Of a DNA stretch of 7,442 nucleotides, positions 1-4,799 are shown one piece after another (the stretch's first letter is position 1; the number at the start of each line of letters is the position of its first letter). Source of the DNA: URNF01 sp045634325 (GTDB lineage Bacteria; Bacillota; Clostridia; Oscillospirales; Acutalibacteraceae); contig JAZRAA010000022.1 of the NCBI GenBank assembly GCA_045634325.1, positions 1 through 7,442 of the forward strand, in the 5' to 3' direction. A program made the translations under genes and the position numbers. The notes below the pieces were generated by a model. That model was not told the origin of the DNA. It ran no database searches and saw only the letters and a program-made list of their open reading frames with translations.

Positions 1-79
1 TACGCCACGCCAGTAATGCGCTGTCATGATGTTCCAACAAAAGGCGGTTTTGCGGCGTCTGCTGGTTGCCCAACGCCAC
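1..79 (-). CDS. Possible 5' end of a leftward gene running off the window
   Basis: After the 51-residue gene stops at 111, one minus-strand frame beginning with GTG at 79-77 stays open to the window edge. It would read MALGNQQTPQNRLLLEHHDS and onward, a plausible protein composition. The ribosome site is poor, with only a GGGCGGG-like stretch just upstream. A competing frame is also open from ATG 81 and has an internal ATG at 27-25 (MTAHYWRGV). It is Trp- and Arg-rich near its start, so less likely from 81, but the ATG at 27 cannot be excluded. With at most 26 codons visible no family can be named. Confidence is low on both frame and start. Confidence 0.3.
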   Translation of the reverse strand, partial: MALGNQQTPQNRLLLEHHDSALLAWR

Positions 80-110
80 ATTTCCCGCCCTTCGTGTAGC
101 TATCCGCGCT

Positions 111-266
111 TTACTTGCTCGACTTCTTCGCGGTAGAATGCGGCTTCTCGGCGGGCTTATACGTGCCGTCTTTAATCCGCTCTGCCTTAGTCTTGAACCC
201 CGGAGAGAACTTCAAGTCTCCCTCTTTCCACGTGAATCGGTCGCTACGGTCATTCTTCGTCGCCAT
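111..266 (-). CDS. Small basic phage-type protein, 51 aa, unknown function
   Basis: This is a 51-residue protein starting MATKNDRSDRFTWKEGDLKF and ending in a Lys/Ser tail. The start is well supported: GGAGG at 274-278 lies 7 nt before the ATG, and a near-perfect promoter (317-345) lies just upstream. The protein is very hydrophilic and Lys-rich, with no signal peptide, membrane segment or cysteine. The D-R-F-T-W-K-E-G-D segment gives the impression of a family seen in clostridial prophages, but I cannot name it. It is cut off from the ADP-ribosyltransferase gene by its own promoter, so it probably begins a separate transcription unit heading left. The function is unknown. That the gene is real is fairly secure from its ribosome site, promoter and composition. 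Confidence 0.75.
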   Translation of the reverse strand: MATKNDRSDRFTWKEGDLKFSPGFKTKAERIKDGTYKPAEKPHSTAKKSSK

Positions 267-273
267 TTCAATA

Positions 274-278
274 CCTCC
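274..278 (-). promoter_or_regulatory. Ribosome binding site for the 51-aa gene
   Basis: GGAGG on the minus strand, 7 nt upstream of the ATG at 266-264. It fixes the start of a gene that is otherwise very short. Confidence 0.8.
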
Positions 279-316
279 CTAAAAGTTCACGCAAGCGTAT
301 GACTTTTGACGCCATA

Positions 317-345
317 ATTATACCACATTGCTTGATGGTTGTCAA
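317..345 (-). promoter_or_regulatory. Consensus leftward promoter with extended -10
   Basis: On the minus strand, TTGACA (345-340) is followed by 17 nt and TATAAT (322-317), with TG one base upstream of the -10 (an extended -10). Both hexamers match the housekeeping sigma consensus exactly. Transcription should start near 310, giving a leader of about 44 nt before the 51-aa gene. The -10 lies in the palindrome ATAATTAT (314-321), which could be a regulator contact or simply AT-rich sequence. The -35 begins only a few bases after the upstream gene's stop codon, with no terminator between, so read-through from the upstream unit is also likely. Confidence 0.85.
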
Positions 346-351
346 CTGCGC

Positions 352-975
352 TCACTTCGGTACAACGTCAAGAGTGACAAGCGGTTTCCCGTTCTTTTCT
401 GTTACGTCAGTAACCTTGTAGGTTGTTCCTCGCGGAATCAGAAATTCGTATTCTGACTTATGCTTGCTTACGGGAGCGACATACATTCCGTTTCCTTTGC
501 CAGCCGGGACATTTATTTTGTATATGATAGCGCCGCCAAATGCCGCCTGACTATCCGCTGACGTAGACGTATATCCCTTGTCAGTGACCTTTTGTCCAAC
601 AACATATTTCTTGATGTCCTCCACGGTATTATAGCCGCCCAACAGAGACGCGCTTGAACCGCGCATAACTGTAATAGGTTGCGTAAGTTCCGACTTCGCA
701 AGCGCCGCGTCCATATTTTTGACAACTTCACCGTAATGCTGATTCTGATTCAACGTGCCGTTTCTCAGATACTTGTTAATCGAAAGATATGCGCTTCCTG
801 TATACTCGATAACAGCGCTTTTTTCGTCAGGAGTAATAGCCTTGCTCCAATTAGGGTAAATTCCATCCTTCCCGCTGACATTAAAAAACGCTTCCGCGTC
901 ATAATGGTCGCTAAATGCTTTCGGTGGCGTTGCGCGTTTTGCGCCGCGCTTTCCGCCTCTGCTACCCTTGGCCAT
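352..975 (-). CDS. ADP-ribosyltransferase (R-S-E type)
   Basis: This is a 207-residue protein of the ADPRT exoenzyme (C3/VIP2-like) fold, which transfers ADP-ribose from NAD+ to a protein or other acceptor. All three signature elements are visible: R105 in VMRG, the STS motif at 137-139 within GYTSTS, and the ExE glutamates E175 and E177 in EYEFLIPRGT. The segment around 57-72 (YTGSAYLSINKYLR) matches the helical part preceding the catalytic core in this family. ExE usually indicates an Arg- or other side-chain-specific enzyme, but the target here is unknown. Residues 1-20 are a Gly/Arg/Lys-rich tail, probably disordered. I chose ATG 975 because AGAGG lies 7 nt upstream, although an open frame extends back to 1035. 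The gene overlaps the end of the ParB-DUF4417 gene by 14 nt, so the two are translated from one message. There is no signal peptide, so action in the host cytoplasm or delivery with the phage particle are both possible. Confidence 0.85.
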   Translation of the reverse strand: MAKGSRGGKRGAKRATPPKAFSDHYDAEAFFNVSGKDGIYPNWSKAITPDEKSAVIEYTGSAYLSINKYLRNGTLNQNQHYGEVVKNMDAALAKSELTQPITVMRGSSASLLGGYNTVEDIKKYVVGQKVTDKGYTSTSADSQAAFGGAIIYKINVPAGKGNGMYVAPVSKHKSEYEFLIPRGTTYKVTDVTEKNGKPLVTLDVVPK

Positions 976-1996
976 TTTGAAACCTCTTTTCCGTGAATCG
1001 CGGGATTCGCTCAATGTCTCCCGGCAAATTATCAAGTTCCGTCCCGTACAGAAACACCTTGCGCGGATTCAGCGTTTTGTACATGCGCCCGTATTCTTCC
1101 CTGAAAATATCCGCGCCGCTTTGCTTTCCCGTCCACATGGACGAAATCAGGACAATTCCGCCTTCCGGCTCGCCTTCAAGGTACCAGTCAAAAGAGCGCG
1201 GGTCTGTGCTTGCGCGTATCGTCGGAATGACGGTTAAACCCGCGTCTTGCAGATACTTCCCCACCCAGTGTTTCCGGTAGTGGTTCCATATCTGCGCCGC
1301 AAGCGGCATATCGCCATACGGCGAAAAATCCGGCGTCGCAACGCATACGTAGCGAGAAAGTTTCTCCACGTACTTTTGCGGATTCTTCCACAGCCTTTCA
1401 AACTGGTAGTCATCCACAAAGAAATGCACGGCTTTCCCTTCCGGGTCTTTGTCGGACAGGACGTAATTGAAGCCTATCCATTCCCGGATTTCCGGTAGCT
1501 CATACACGGGCTTTAGAGCGGGTATATCGTACTTTCCGACGCCCTCAAATTGCGCCTTGTCAAGATTCAGAATGTCGCATACGGCTTGTTGCGTTCGCTC
1601 TTTCGCCTGTTCGTGACGTTCTTCCCGCTCTTCTATCAACGTGTCAAAGCCGAAATCAAAATTCCCGAAATCCAGCCCTTCAAGTTCCGTCTGTAGCAAA
1701 TCCAAATCCCACGTCGCAAGCGTGTTTGTCTGGTTGTCGAGTAGCCGATACTTCCGCTTTTGCTCATCCGTCAAGCCCGGAACAATGCAAATCTCGCATT
1801 CCTTCCAGCCAATCCGACGTAAGGCGGCGTATCGCGTATGACCTGCCAGTATGACAAGGCTTTCATCCGTGACAATAGGCGCACAGTATCCGCATTGCCT
1901 GATAGATTCCGCCACGGCGTCTATTGCGTCGCCGTTCTTGCGCGGGTTGCGCTCATAGGGTTTGATTGCGGATAGAGACACGCGCCGGAGTTCCAT
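962..1996 (-). CDS. ParB-domain protein fused to DUF4417
   Basis: This is a 344-residue two-domain protein. Residues 1 to about 95 are a ParB/sulfiredoxin-type domain: YERNPRKN at 14-21, the nucleotide-binding signature LAGHTRYAALRRIG at 50-63, and a linker containing LLDNQTN. It is followed by a WDLDLLQTELEGLDF segment like that of phage ParB proteins. Residues 118-142 are highly charged and probably helical. Residues from about 143 to 330 match DUF4417, with PLAAQIWNHYRKHW (231-244), VIPTIRASTDPRSFDWYLEG (256-275) and a final VFLYGTELDNLPG segment. ParB-type domains bind CTP or act as NTPases or nucleases, while DUF4417 has no established activity. The ribosome site (AAGGCGGTG) is weak. The gene precedes and overlaps the ADP-ribosyltransferase gene. 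The GHTR in place of the usual G-E/H-RR should be noted. Domain calls are from motif recognition only. Confidence 0.82.
   Translation of the reverse strand: MELRRVSLSAIKPYERNPRKNGDAIDAVAESIRQCGYCAPIVTDESLVILAGHTRYAALRRIGWKECEICIVPGLTDEQKRKYRLLDNQTNTLATWDLDLLQTELEGLDFGNFDFGFDTLIEEREERHEQAKERTQQAVCDILNLDKAQFEGVGKYDIPALKPVYELPEIREWIGFNYVLSDKDPEGKAVHFFVDDYQFERLWKNPQKYVEKLSRYVCVATPDFSPYGDMPLAAQIWNHYRKHWVGKYLQDAGLTVIPTIRASTDPRSFDWYLEGEPEGGIVLISSMWTGKQSGADIFREEYGRMYKTLNPRKVFLYGTELDNLPGDIERIPRFTEKRFQNGQG
983..987 (-). promoter_or_regulatory. Ribosome binding site deciding the ADP-ribosyltransferase start
   Basis: AGAGG on the minus strand, 7 nt before the ATG at 975. It supports the 207-residue form over the longer frame beginning at 1035, whose extra residues only repeat sequence inside the upstream gene. 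Confidence 0.6.
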
Positions 1997-2009
1997 GGAT
2001 TCACCGCCT

Positions 2010-2022
2010 TGAAAAATTTTCA
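2010..2022. repeat. Perfect 13-nt palindrome in the leader of the ParB-DUF4417 gene
   Basis: TGAAAA, one central A, then TTTTCA (6-1-6). It sits 14-26 nt upstream of the ParB-DUF4417 start, in the divergent intergenic region. It could be an operator or a weak RNA hairpin. The AT-rich composition makes chance occurrence quite possible. Confidence 0.35.
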
Positions 2023-2041
2023 GAGAATGCGCAAAAAGGGC

Positions 2042-2070
2042 TTGACAAACTATTCATTGAATGGTATACT
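2042..2070 (+). promoter_or_regulatory. Rightward promoter of the three-gene cassette
   Basis: TTGACA (2042-2047), a 17-nt spacer and TATACT (2065-2070), with TG one base upstream giving an extended -10. Transcription should start near 2077. This is one mismatch from the housekeeping consensus and is the only rightward promoter recognised in the window. Its spacer is largely occupied by a palindrome (2049-2065), suggesting control by a repressor. Confidence 0.85.
2049..2065. promoter_or_regulatory. Candidate operator palindrome inside the promoter spacer
   Basis: ATTCA-T-TGAAT (2052-2062) is a perfect palindrome. The symmetry continues outward after one mismatched pair to AC and GT (2049-2050 and 2064-2065). 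It lies between the -35 and -10 of the rightward promoter, where a bound dimer would block polymerase. The helix-turn-helix-like protein in the same operon is a natural but unproven candidate ligand. Confidence 0.45.
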
Positions 2071-2094
2071 AACAATCGCAAGGAACCCAACCAA
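2066..2094 (-). promoter_or_regulatory. Weak candidate leftward promoter for the ParB-DUF4417 gene
   Basis: On the minus strand, TTGGTT (2094-2089), 17 nt, then TAGTAT (2071-2066). Both hexamers are poor matches. It is listed because the leftward ParB-DUF4417 and ADP-ribosyltransferase genes must get a promoter somewhere upstream of 1996, and this is the best spaced pair I found. It would overlap the rightward -10 and be controlled by the same operator. Read-through from the leftward unit beyond 3072 is an alternative. Confidence 0.22.
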
Positions 2095-2100
2095 CAAACA

Positions 2101-2105
2101 GGAGG
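2101..2105 (+). promoter_or_regulatory. Ribosome binding site deciding the 2115 start
   Basis: GGAGG is only 3 nt from the ATG at 2109 but 9 nt from the ATG at 2115, so the second ATG is preferred. Confidence 0.6.
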
Positions 2106-2114
2106 TAAATGGAA

Positions 2115-2354
2115 ATGGGACTGGTACTGAAAAGAGCGTACACCTTCTATGAAGCCGAAGGGAAACACCACAACGCCGTATGCGGCCTTCCTGAAATCTG
2201 TGAAGCGCAGGAAATTGCAAAGGCCATTGTCGCAGAGGATATGGGAGCGCGGAAACAGGCCGCTTTCATCCGTGAAAACTGGAACGGGCGCGGATTTCTG
2301 GAAGATTTCGCGTCGGAAGTTAGTGAAGCGGTTGCCGCGCTTATTGGTGTCTGA
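2115..2354 (+). CDS. Small protein of unknown function, 79 aa
   Basis: First gene of the rightward cassette, about 38 nt after the predicted transcription start. The start at 2115 is chosen from the GGAGG spacing; an in-frame ATG at 2109 would add two residues. The protein is acidic to neutral, rich in Ala and Glu, and looks mostly helical. It has a conserved-looking core around HHNAVCGLPEICEAQEIAKA and a C-terminal amphipathic stretch. It has one His-His pair and two cysteines but no clear metal site, and no membrane segment or signal peptide. I do not recognise the family. Its stop is followed 2 nt later by the next ATG, so the two are co-transcribed and probably translationally coupled. 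Its strong promoter and ribosome site suggest it is made in quantity. Confidence 0.72.
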   Translation: MGLVLKRAYTFYEAEGKHHNAVCGLPEICEAQEIAKAIVAEDMGARKQAAFIRENWNGRGFLEDFASEVSEAVAALIGV

Positions 2355-2356
2355 CA

Positions 2357-2650
2357 ATGACGGACATCGCTATTCAAGCGGCGTTTGCCGCCGCGCCGGG
2401 ATACCCAAACGCGGACGCATTCGCCGCTGATTTTAGCGGCAATGCCCGCGTATTGTGGGACGTAGCCTGTTTGCCGTTCCGGGACTTTCTCGCGCTGACA
2501 GGCCATACACGCGCCGGGCTTGCGCGGAAGTATTGCATTCCGCTTGTTACGCTCGACCAGTGGTTAGCAGGGAAGCGAAATCCGCCGCCGTATGTGCGGC
2601 TTTTGTTGGCGGAATGCACGGGAATCATTAACAGGAGGGATTTTGAATGA
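2357..2650 (+). CDS. Helix-turn-helix-like small protein, 97 aa
   Basis: The C-terminal half, residues 41-85, reads like a short helix-turn-helix domain: FRDFLALTGHTRAGLARKY (41-59), then IPLVTLDQWLAGKRNPPPYV (61-80). This matches the pattern of phage and Firmicutes proteins in which the helices 'R-x-x-L-A-x-x-x-x-I-P-x-x-T-L-x-x-W' are followed by 'G-x-R-x-P-P-x-Y-V'. The N-terminal 40 residues are Ala-rich and not assignable. It probably binds DNA and could regulate its own cassette through the palindrome at 2049-2065. It has no evident ribosome site of its own and starts 2 nt after the previous stop, so translation is likely coupled. Its stop overlaps the ASCH start by ATGA. The DNA-binding call comes from pattern only. 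Confidence 0.7.
   Translation: MTDIAIQAAFAAAPGYPNADAFAADFSGNARVLWDVACLPFRDFLALTGHTRAGLARKYCIPLVTLDQWLAGKRNPPPYVRLLLAECTGIINRRDFE
2633..2638 (+). promoter_or_regulatory. Ribosome binding site for the ASCH gene
   Basis: AGGAGG, 8 nt before the ATG at 2647, located inside the end of the helix-turn-helix gene. It allows independent initiation despite the ATGA overlap. Confidence 0.7.
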
Positions 2651-3093
2651 AGGCCTTGACGGTTATGCCGCCTTACGCTATGCAGATATGGGCGCGGCAA
2701 AAGGACATTGAATATCGTTCGTGGAAAACGGACTATCGCGGCGATATTCTGATAACATCCAGTTCCCGCCGTGTGCGGGATTGCGTGTGCGGTTACGCTC
2801 TGTGCGTTGCGGAACTGTACGACATCACGCCGCGCATGGGCTATAACACGGACACGAAACGGGATGAACCGATTCCGGGCGCGTACCAGTGGCATTTGCG
2901 CAACATCCGGCCTATCAAGCCGTTCCCGATTAAGGGCAAGCTCAACCTGTGGGAGACGGAAAAGGTAGGCGTGACTGAGGCGAACCTTGAATTTCTGCCA
3001 CGATACCCGGAGGACGGCGTGTCGGAGGACGTGGAAAACGCGTGGTATGATGAATATATTGCGCCAATCACCTATGCGCCGCGCAAGCGGTAG
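2647..3093 (+). CDS. ASCH-domain protein, 148 aa
   Basis: The protein has the ASCH (PUA-like beta-barrel) fold, a family of RNA- or nucleotide-binding proteins that includes some amidohydrolases and is frequent in phages. Visible signatures are KALTVMPPYAMQIWARQKDI (2-21), the family-defining IEYRSWKTDYRGDILITSS (21-39) and a second strand CGYALCVAELYDI (48-60). A later YQWHLRNIRPIKPFPIKGK (80-98), with LW following, closes the barrel. The remaining 45 residues are acidic and unassigned. Length is normal for a stand-alone ASCH protein. It is the third gene of the rightward cassette. Its last 22 nt overlap, tail to tail, the end of the leftward ParB gene, leaving no room for a terminator between them. 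The substrate is unknown; nucleotide or RNA binding is inferred from the family. Confidence 0.85.
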   Translation: MKALTVMPPYAMQIWARQKDIEYRSWKTDYRGDILITSSSRRVRDCVCGYALCVAELYDITPRMGYNTDTKRDEPIPGAYQWHLRNIRPIKPFPIKGKLNLWETEKVGVTEANLEFLPRYPEDGVSEDVENAWYDEYIAPITYAPRKR

Positions 3094-3737
3094 ACCTGTT
3101 CTTGCGTCACATACTCTTCGGAGAGCGGAACGTGTATTTCCTTATGGAATGCCTTCCGCTCTTCTTCGTTGGCGAAAACAATGACGGTATACCAGTTTAC
3201 AGCACCTTCCGATTTTTGGCGTTTCTCCATATTCGCCCTATCCTCTTTAATAGCGCGGAGCTTGCCTTTTTCGGCGTCGGCTTCCGGCGTGTCGAACAAC
3301 GCCGTAAACCGTTCGTCACCGTCAAAGAGGAATTGCGCGGAGTTGTCGGAGAAACCCATTTCAGACAATGACAAGTCAAACTCTTCCGTCATCAATGCAA
3401 GGCGTTCCAAATCCCAATCGCCTTGACTGTCCGGGTTGTTCAACTGTACGTTTAGTTTTGCCTCTTCCCGTTCGTCCACGTCAATGACGCAGACGGTCAA
3501 CTCGTAGTCTCCGCTCTTTTCCAGCGCGTCAAGCTGTTCAAGCCGTTGGTGCCCGCCGACAAGGTTTCCCGTGCGTCGGTTCCACGTAAGCGCGGAGACA
3601 AGGCCGCTTTCACGTATGGACTTGCGGAGCCGCTTCTTTGCGTCCTCATCCATGATACGCGGGTTATACTCCGCGTTTTGGATTTGGTCGCGGCGTATCG
3701 TCTCCGTCTCAAAGTTTTGGAACTTACTGACTGCCAT
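3072..3737 (-). CDS. ParB-domain protein (IbrB-like), 221 aa
   Basis: The N-terminal ParB-like domain spans about residues 13-100: AEYNPRIMDEDAKKRLRKSI (22-41), SGLVSALTWNR (44-54), the binding-site signature LVGGHQRLEQL (59-69) and LNVQLNNP (95-102). The middle has WDLERLALMTEEFDLSLSEM, the same linker seen in the ParB-DUF4417 protein. The C-terminal part (about 180-217, TVIVFANEEERKAFHKEI) is a small alpha/beta segment common in phage ParB proteins. GAGGAG just before ATG 3737 is the ribosome site. The start overlaps the end of the PP-loop gene by 14 nt, so both come from one message. A ParB protein beside a PAPS-reductase-like protein is the IbrB/IbrA arrangement known from Escherichia prophage loci. 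Whether it binds DNA, hydrolyses nucleotides or regulates transcription cannot be told from the sequence. Confidence 0.85.
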   Translation of the reverse strand: MAVSKFQNFETETIRRDQIQNAEYNPRIMDEDAKKRLRKSIRESGLVSALTWNRRTGNLVGGHQRLEQLDALEKSGDYELTVCVIDVDEREEAKLNVQLNNPDSQGDWDLERLALMTEEFDLSLSEMGFSDNSAQFLFDGDERFTALFDTPEADAEKGKLRAIKEDRANMEKRQKSEGAVNWYTVIVFANEEERKAFHKEIHVPLSEEYVTQEQVYRLRGA

Positions 3738-4389
3738 AGAACTCCTCGCGTCTGACTACCACCTCAACCAGCGGATAAAGCCGTTTGATTTTCTCGAAAT
3801 CGTCAGGCCATCTCCGCTTTGCCGTCAAGAGCGTCTTTCCTGTCCATCCGTGATAGGACGCGCCGAAAACCTTGCTGTCCTCTCCAAGATAGAGCTTTTT
3901 CACGCGCATATAGTCCAATATGTCGCGCTTTCGCCAATAGGCCACGGGATAGAATTTCCCGCTTTTGACGGCGACGCTTCCCGTGCTTTTTATCATTGCC
4001 CGCCGGACTGTGCTGTCGGCGATTCTCTCGCCGCCGCATACCCAATAAATCCCCGTCTTGTTCCGCACATAATCGTAAATATCGGAAACGGAAATAATGG
4101 GCACGTCATAGTCCGGTTCGCGGAACGCCCCGTATCTCATCATCGTGGACATTCCGAATGTCGGAAGTCTGATAATCTCCACGCCGTATTTCCGCTCGTA
4201 CCAGCGCAGGGATTTTTCCTGAAAACTCAATCCCGGGCATGGATACATAAAAAACGGCGCGATTCTGTCAAAGAACCGGGCGCACAAATCCATAACAACG
4301 CAGGAATCTTTCCCCGTGGAAAATGATACAATCACTTCCCGCGTGATTTTGGACATTGTGCGGATAGGGTCATATAGCTCGCTGGACAT
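3724..4389 (-). CDS. PAPS-reductase-like PP-loop protein (IbrA-like), 221 aa
   Basis: This belongs to the PAPS reductase / ATP pyrophosphatase superfamily, which adenylates or reduces a substrate using an SGGxDS-type PP-loop. The loop is present as SFSTGKDS at 22-29. Further family landmarks are VCGGERIADSTVRRAM (117-132), YPVAYWRKRDILDYM (147-161) and GWTGKTLL (181-188). Cys30, Cys36, Cys51 and Cys118 are scattered, and no obvious Fe-S CxxC pair is seen. It is therefore unlikely to be an assimilatory sulfate reductase and more likely a nucleotide-activating or thiolation-type enzyme, or a regulator like IbrA. The start uses TAATG, sharing one base with the stop of the 69-aa gene; an internal ATG at 4356 is less likely. 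Length is short but complete for phage members. It is followed with a 14-nt overlap by a ParB gene. Confidence 0.85.
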   Translation of the reverse strand: MSSELYDPIRTMSKITREVIVSFSTGKDSCVVMDLCARFFDRIAPFFMYPCPGLSFQEKSLRWYERKYGVEIIRLPTFGMSTMMRYGAFREPDYDVPIISVSDIYDYVRNKTGIYWVCGGERIADSTVRRAMIKSTGSVAVKSGKFYPVAYWRKRDILDYMRVKKLYLGEDSKVFGASYHGWTGKTLLTAKRRWPDDFEKIKRLYPLVEVVVRREEFYGSQ

Positions 4390-4598
4390 TAGCCGCCGTC
4401 ATGATGAACAGCGCGGCGATTAGACACGCTGAATCCCTTCTGACTTCTGCCGTCATTCGTCTGGTAAAAGCCCATGCGGAGTTTCCCGTCGCTACTGGGT
4501 CTCGCCCCGTACCAAATGCGGTCTCTCCCGCTACCGCTGACGAATTGAACGGCGGCTCGCGCCGCTTGCGACGCGGAAAGAACTTTGCTTCCAGCCAT
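4389..4598 (-). CDS. Unknown small basic protein, 69 aa, leading the PP-loop/ParB operon
   Basis: First gene after the promoter at 4768-4796. I chose ATG 4598 because GAAAGGA (4615-4609) lies 10 nt upstream; a GTG at 4607 in frame would overlap that site. The N-terminal 22 residues (AGSKVLSASQAARAAVQFV) form an Ala/Val-rich amphipathic helix. The rest is Gly/Arg-rich and polar, containing GKLRMGFYQTNDGRSQKGF (38-56), and ends RRAVHHDGG. There are no cysteines and no membrane span. I do not recognise the family. Its TAA stop shares a base with the ATG of the PP-loop gene, implying translational coupling and possibly a fixed expression ratio. It could be a structural or accessory protein; the function is unknown. 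Confidence 0.65.
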   Translation of the reverse strand: MAGSKVLSASQAARAAVQFVSGSGRDRIWYGARPSSDGKLRMGFYQTNDGRSQKGFSVSNRRAVHHDGG

Positions 4599-4767
4599 AA
4601 AAACCACATCCTTTCAAGTTGAAATGCTCTCTATGTACAGCCCATTGCGGGACGCCGGAAAGATTGAGACGCGGACAGCGCGGAAGACGCTGGGCGCGGT
4701 TCCGGCATTCCGCGCCGTCTCAAAGGAAGGATGAAAGAACATGAACAACTTGCGGTTGTTATCGCTA
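4599..4767 (-). promoter_or_regulatory. Untranslated leader (~160 nt) with a strong stem-loop
   Basis: The stretch between the leftward promoter and the 69-aa gene. It contains a long imperfect hairpin: TTGAGACG at 4664-4671 and GCGCGGAA at 4678-4685 pair with the contiguous arm TTCCGCGC-CGTCTCAA at 4708-4723. This gives two 8-bp stems separated by a 6-nt bulge, with a 22-nt GC-rich loop. The hairpin is not followed by a T tract on either strand, so it is not an ordinary terminator. A minus-strand frame of 42 codons (ATG 4742 to stop 4614) crosses it but lacks a ribosome site. It might be an attenuator, a regulator-binding RNA, or the scar of a small mobile repeat. No known riboswitch is recognised. 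Confidence 0.45.
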
Positions 4768-4796
4768 ATTATAGCGCGAAACCGAAACTTTGTCAA
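4768..4796 (-). promoter_or_regulatory. Perfect-consensus leftward promoter
   Basis: On the minus strand, TTGACA (4796-4791), 17 nt, TATAAT (4773-4768). Transcription should begin near 4761. The -10 sits in an interrupted palindrome, CGCTA-4-TAGCG (4763-4776), a possible operator. The promoter drives the 69-aa, PP-loop and ParB genes, and lies directly beyond the terminator of the thyX/DUF1599 unit. Confidence 0.87.
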
Positions 4797-4799
4797 GCG

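Noticed and set aside
66..302. Plus-strand open frame, 78 codons, opposite the 51-aa gene
   Set aside because: Arg/Leu-rich shadow. The opposite strand has a perfect promoter and ribosome site for a better small gene.
976..1035. Longer N-terminus for the ADP-ribosyltransferase from ATG 1035
   Set aside because: AGAGG at ideal spacing supports ATG 975, and the extra 20 residues lie within the end of the upstream gene and match no family sequence.
3571..4326. Plus-strand open frame, 251 codons, opposite the PP-loop and ParB genes
   Set aside because: The opposite strand has clear family motifs (SFSTGKDS, GGHQR). This frame has a shadow-like composition and no promoter or ribosome site.
4614..4742. 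42-codon frame across the leader of the PP-loop operon, possible leader peptide
   Set aside because: No ribosome site in the roughly 18 nt between the predicted transcript start and its ATG, and the sequence mostly reflects the inverted repeat. Kept only as a remark in the leader entry.
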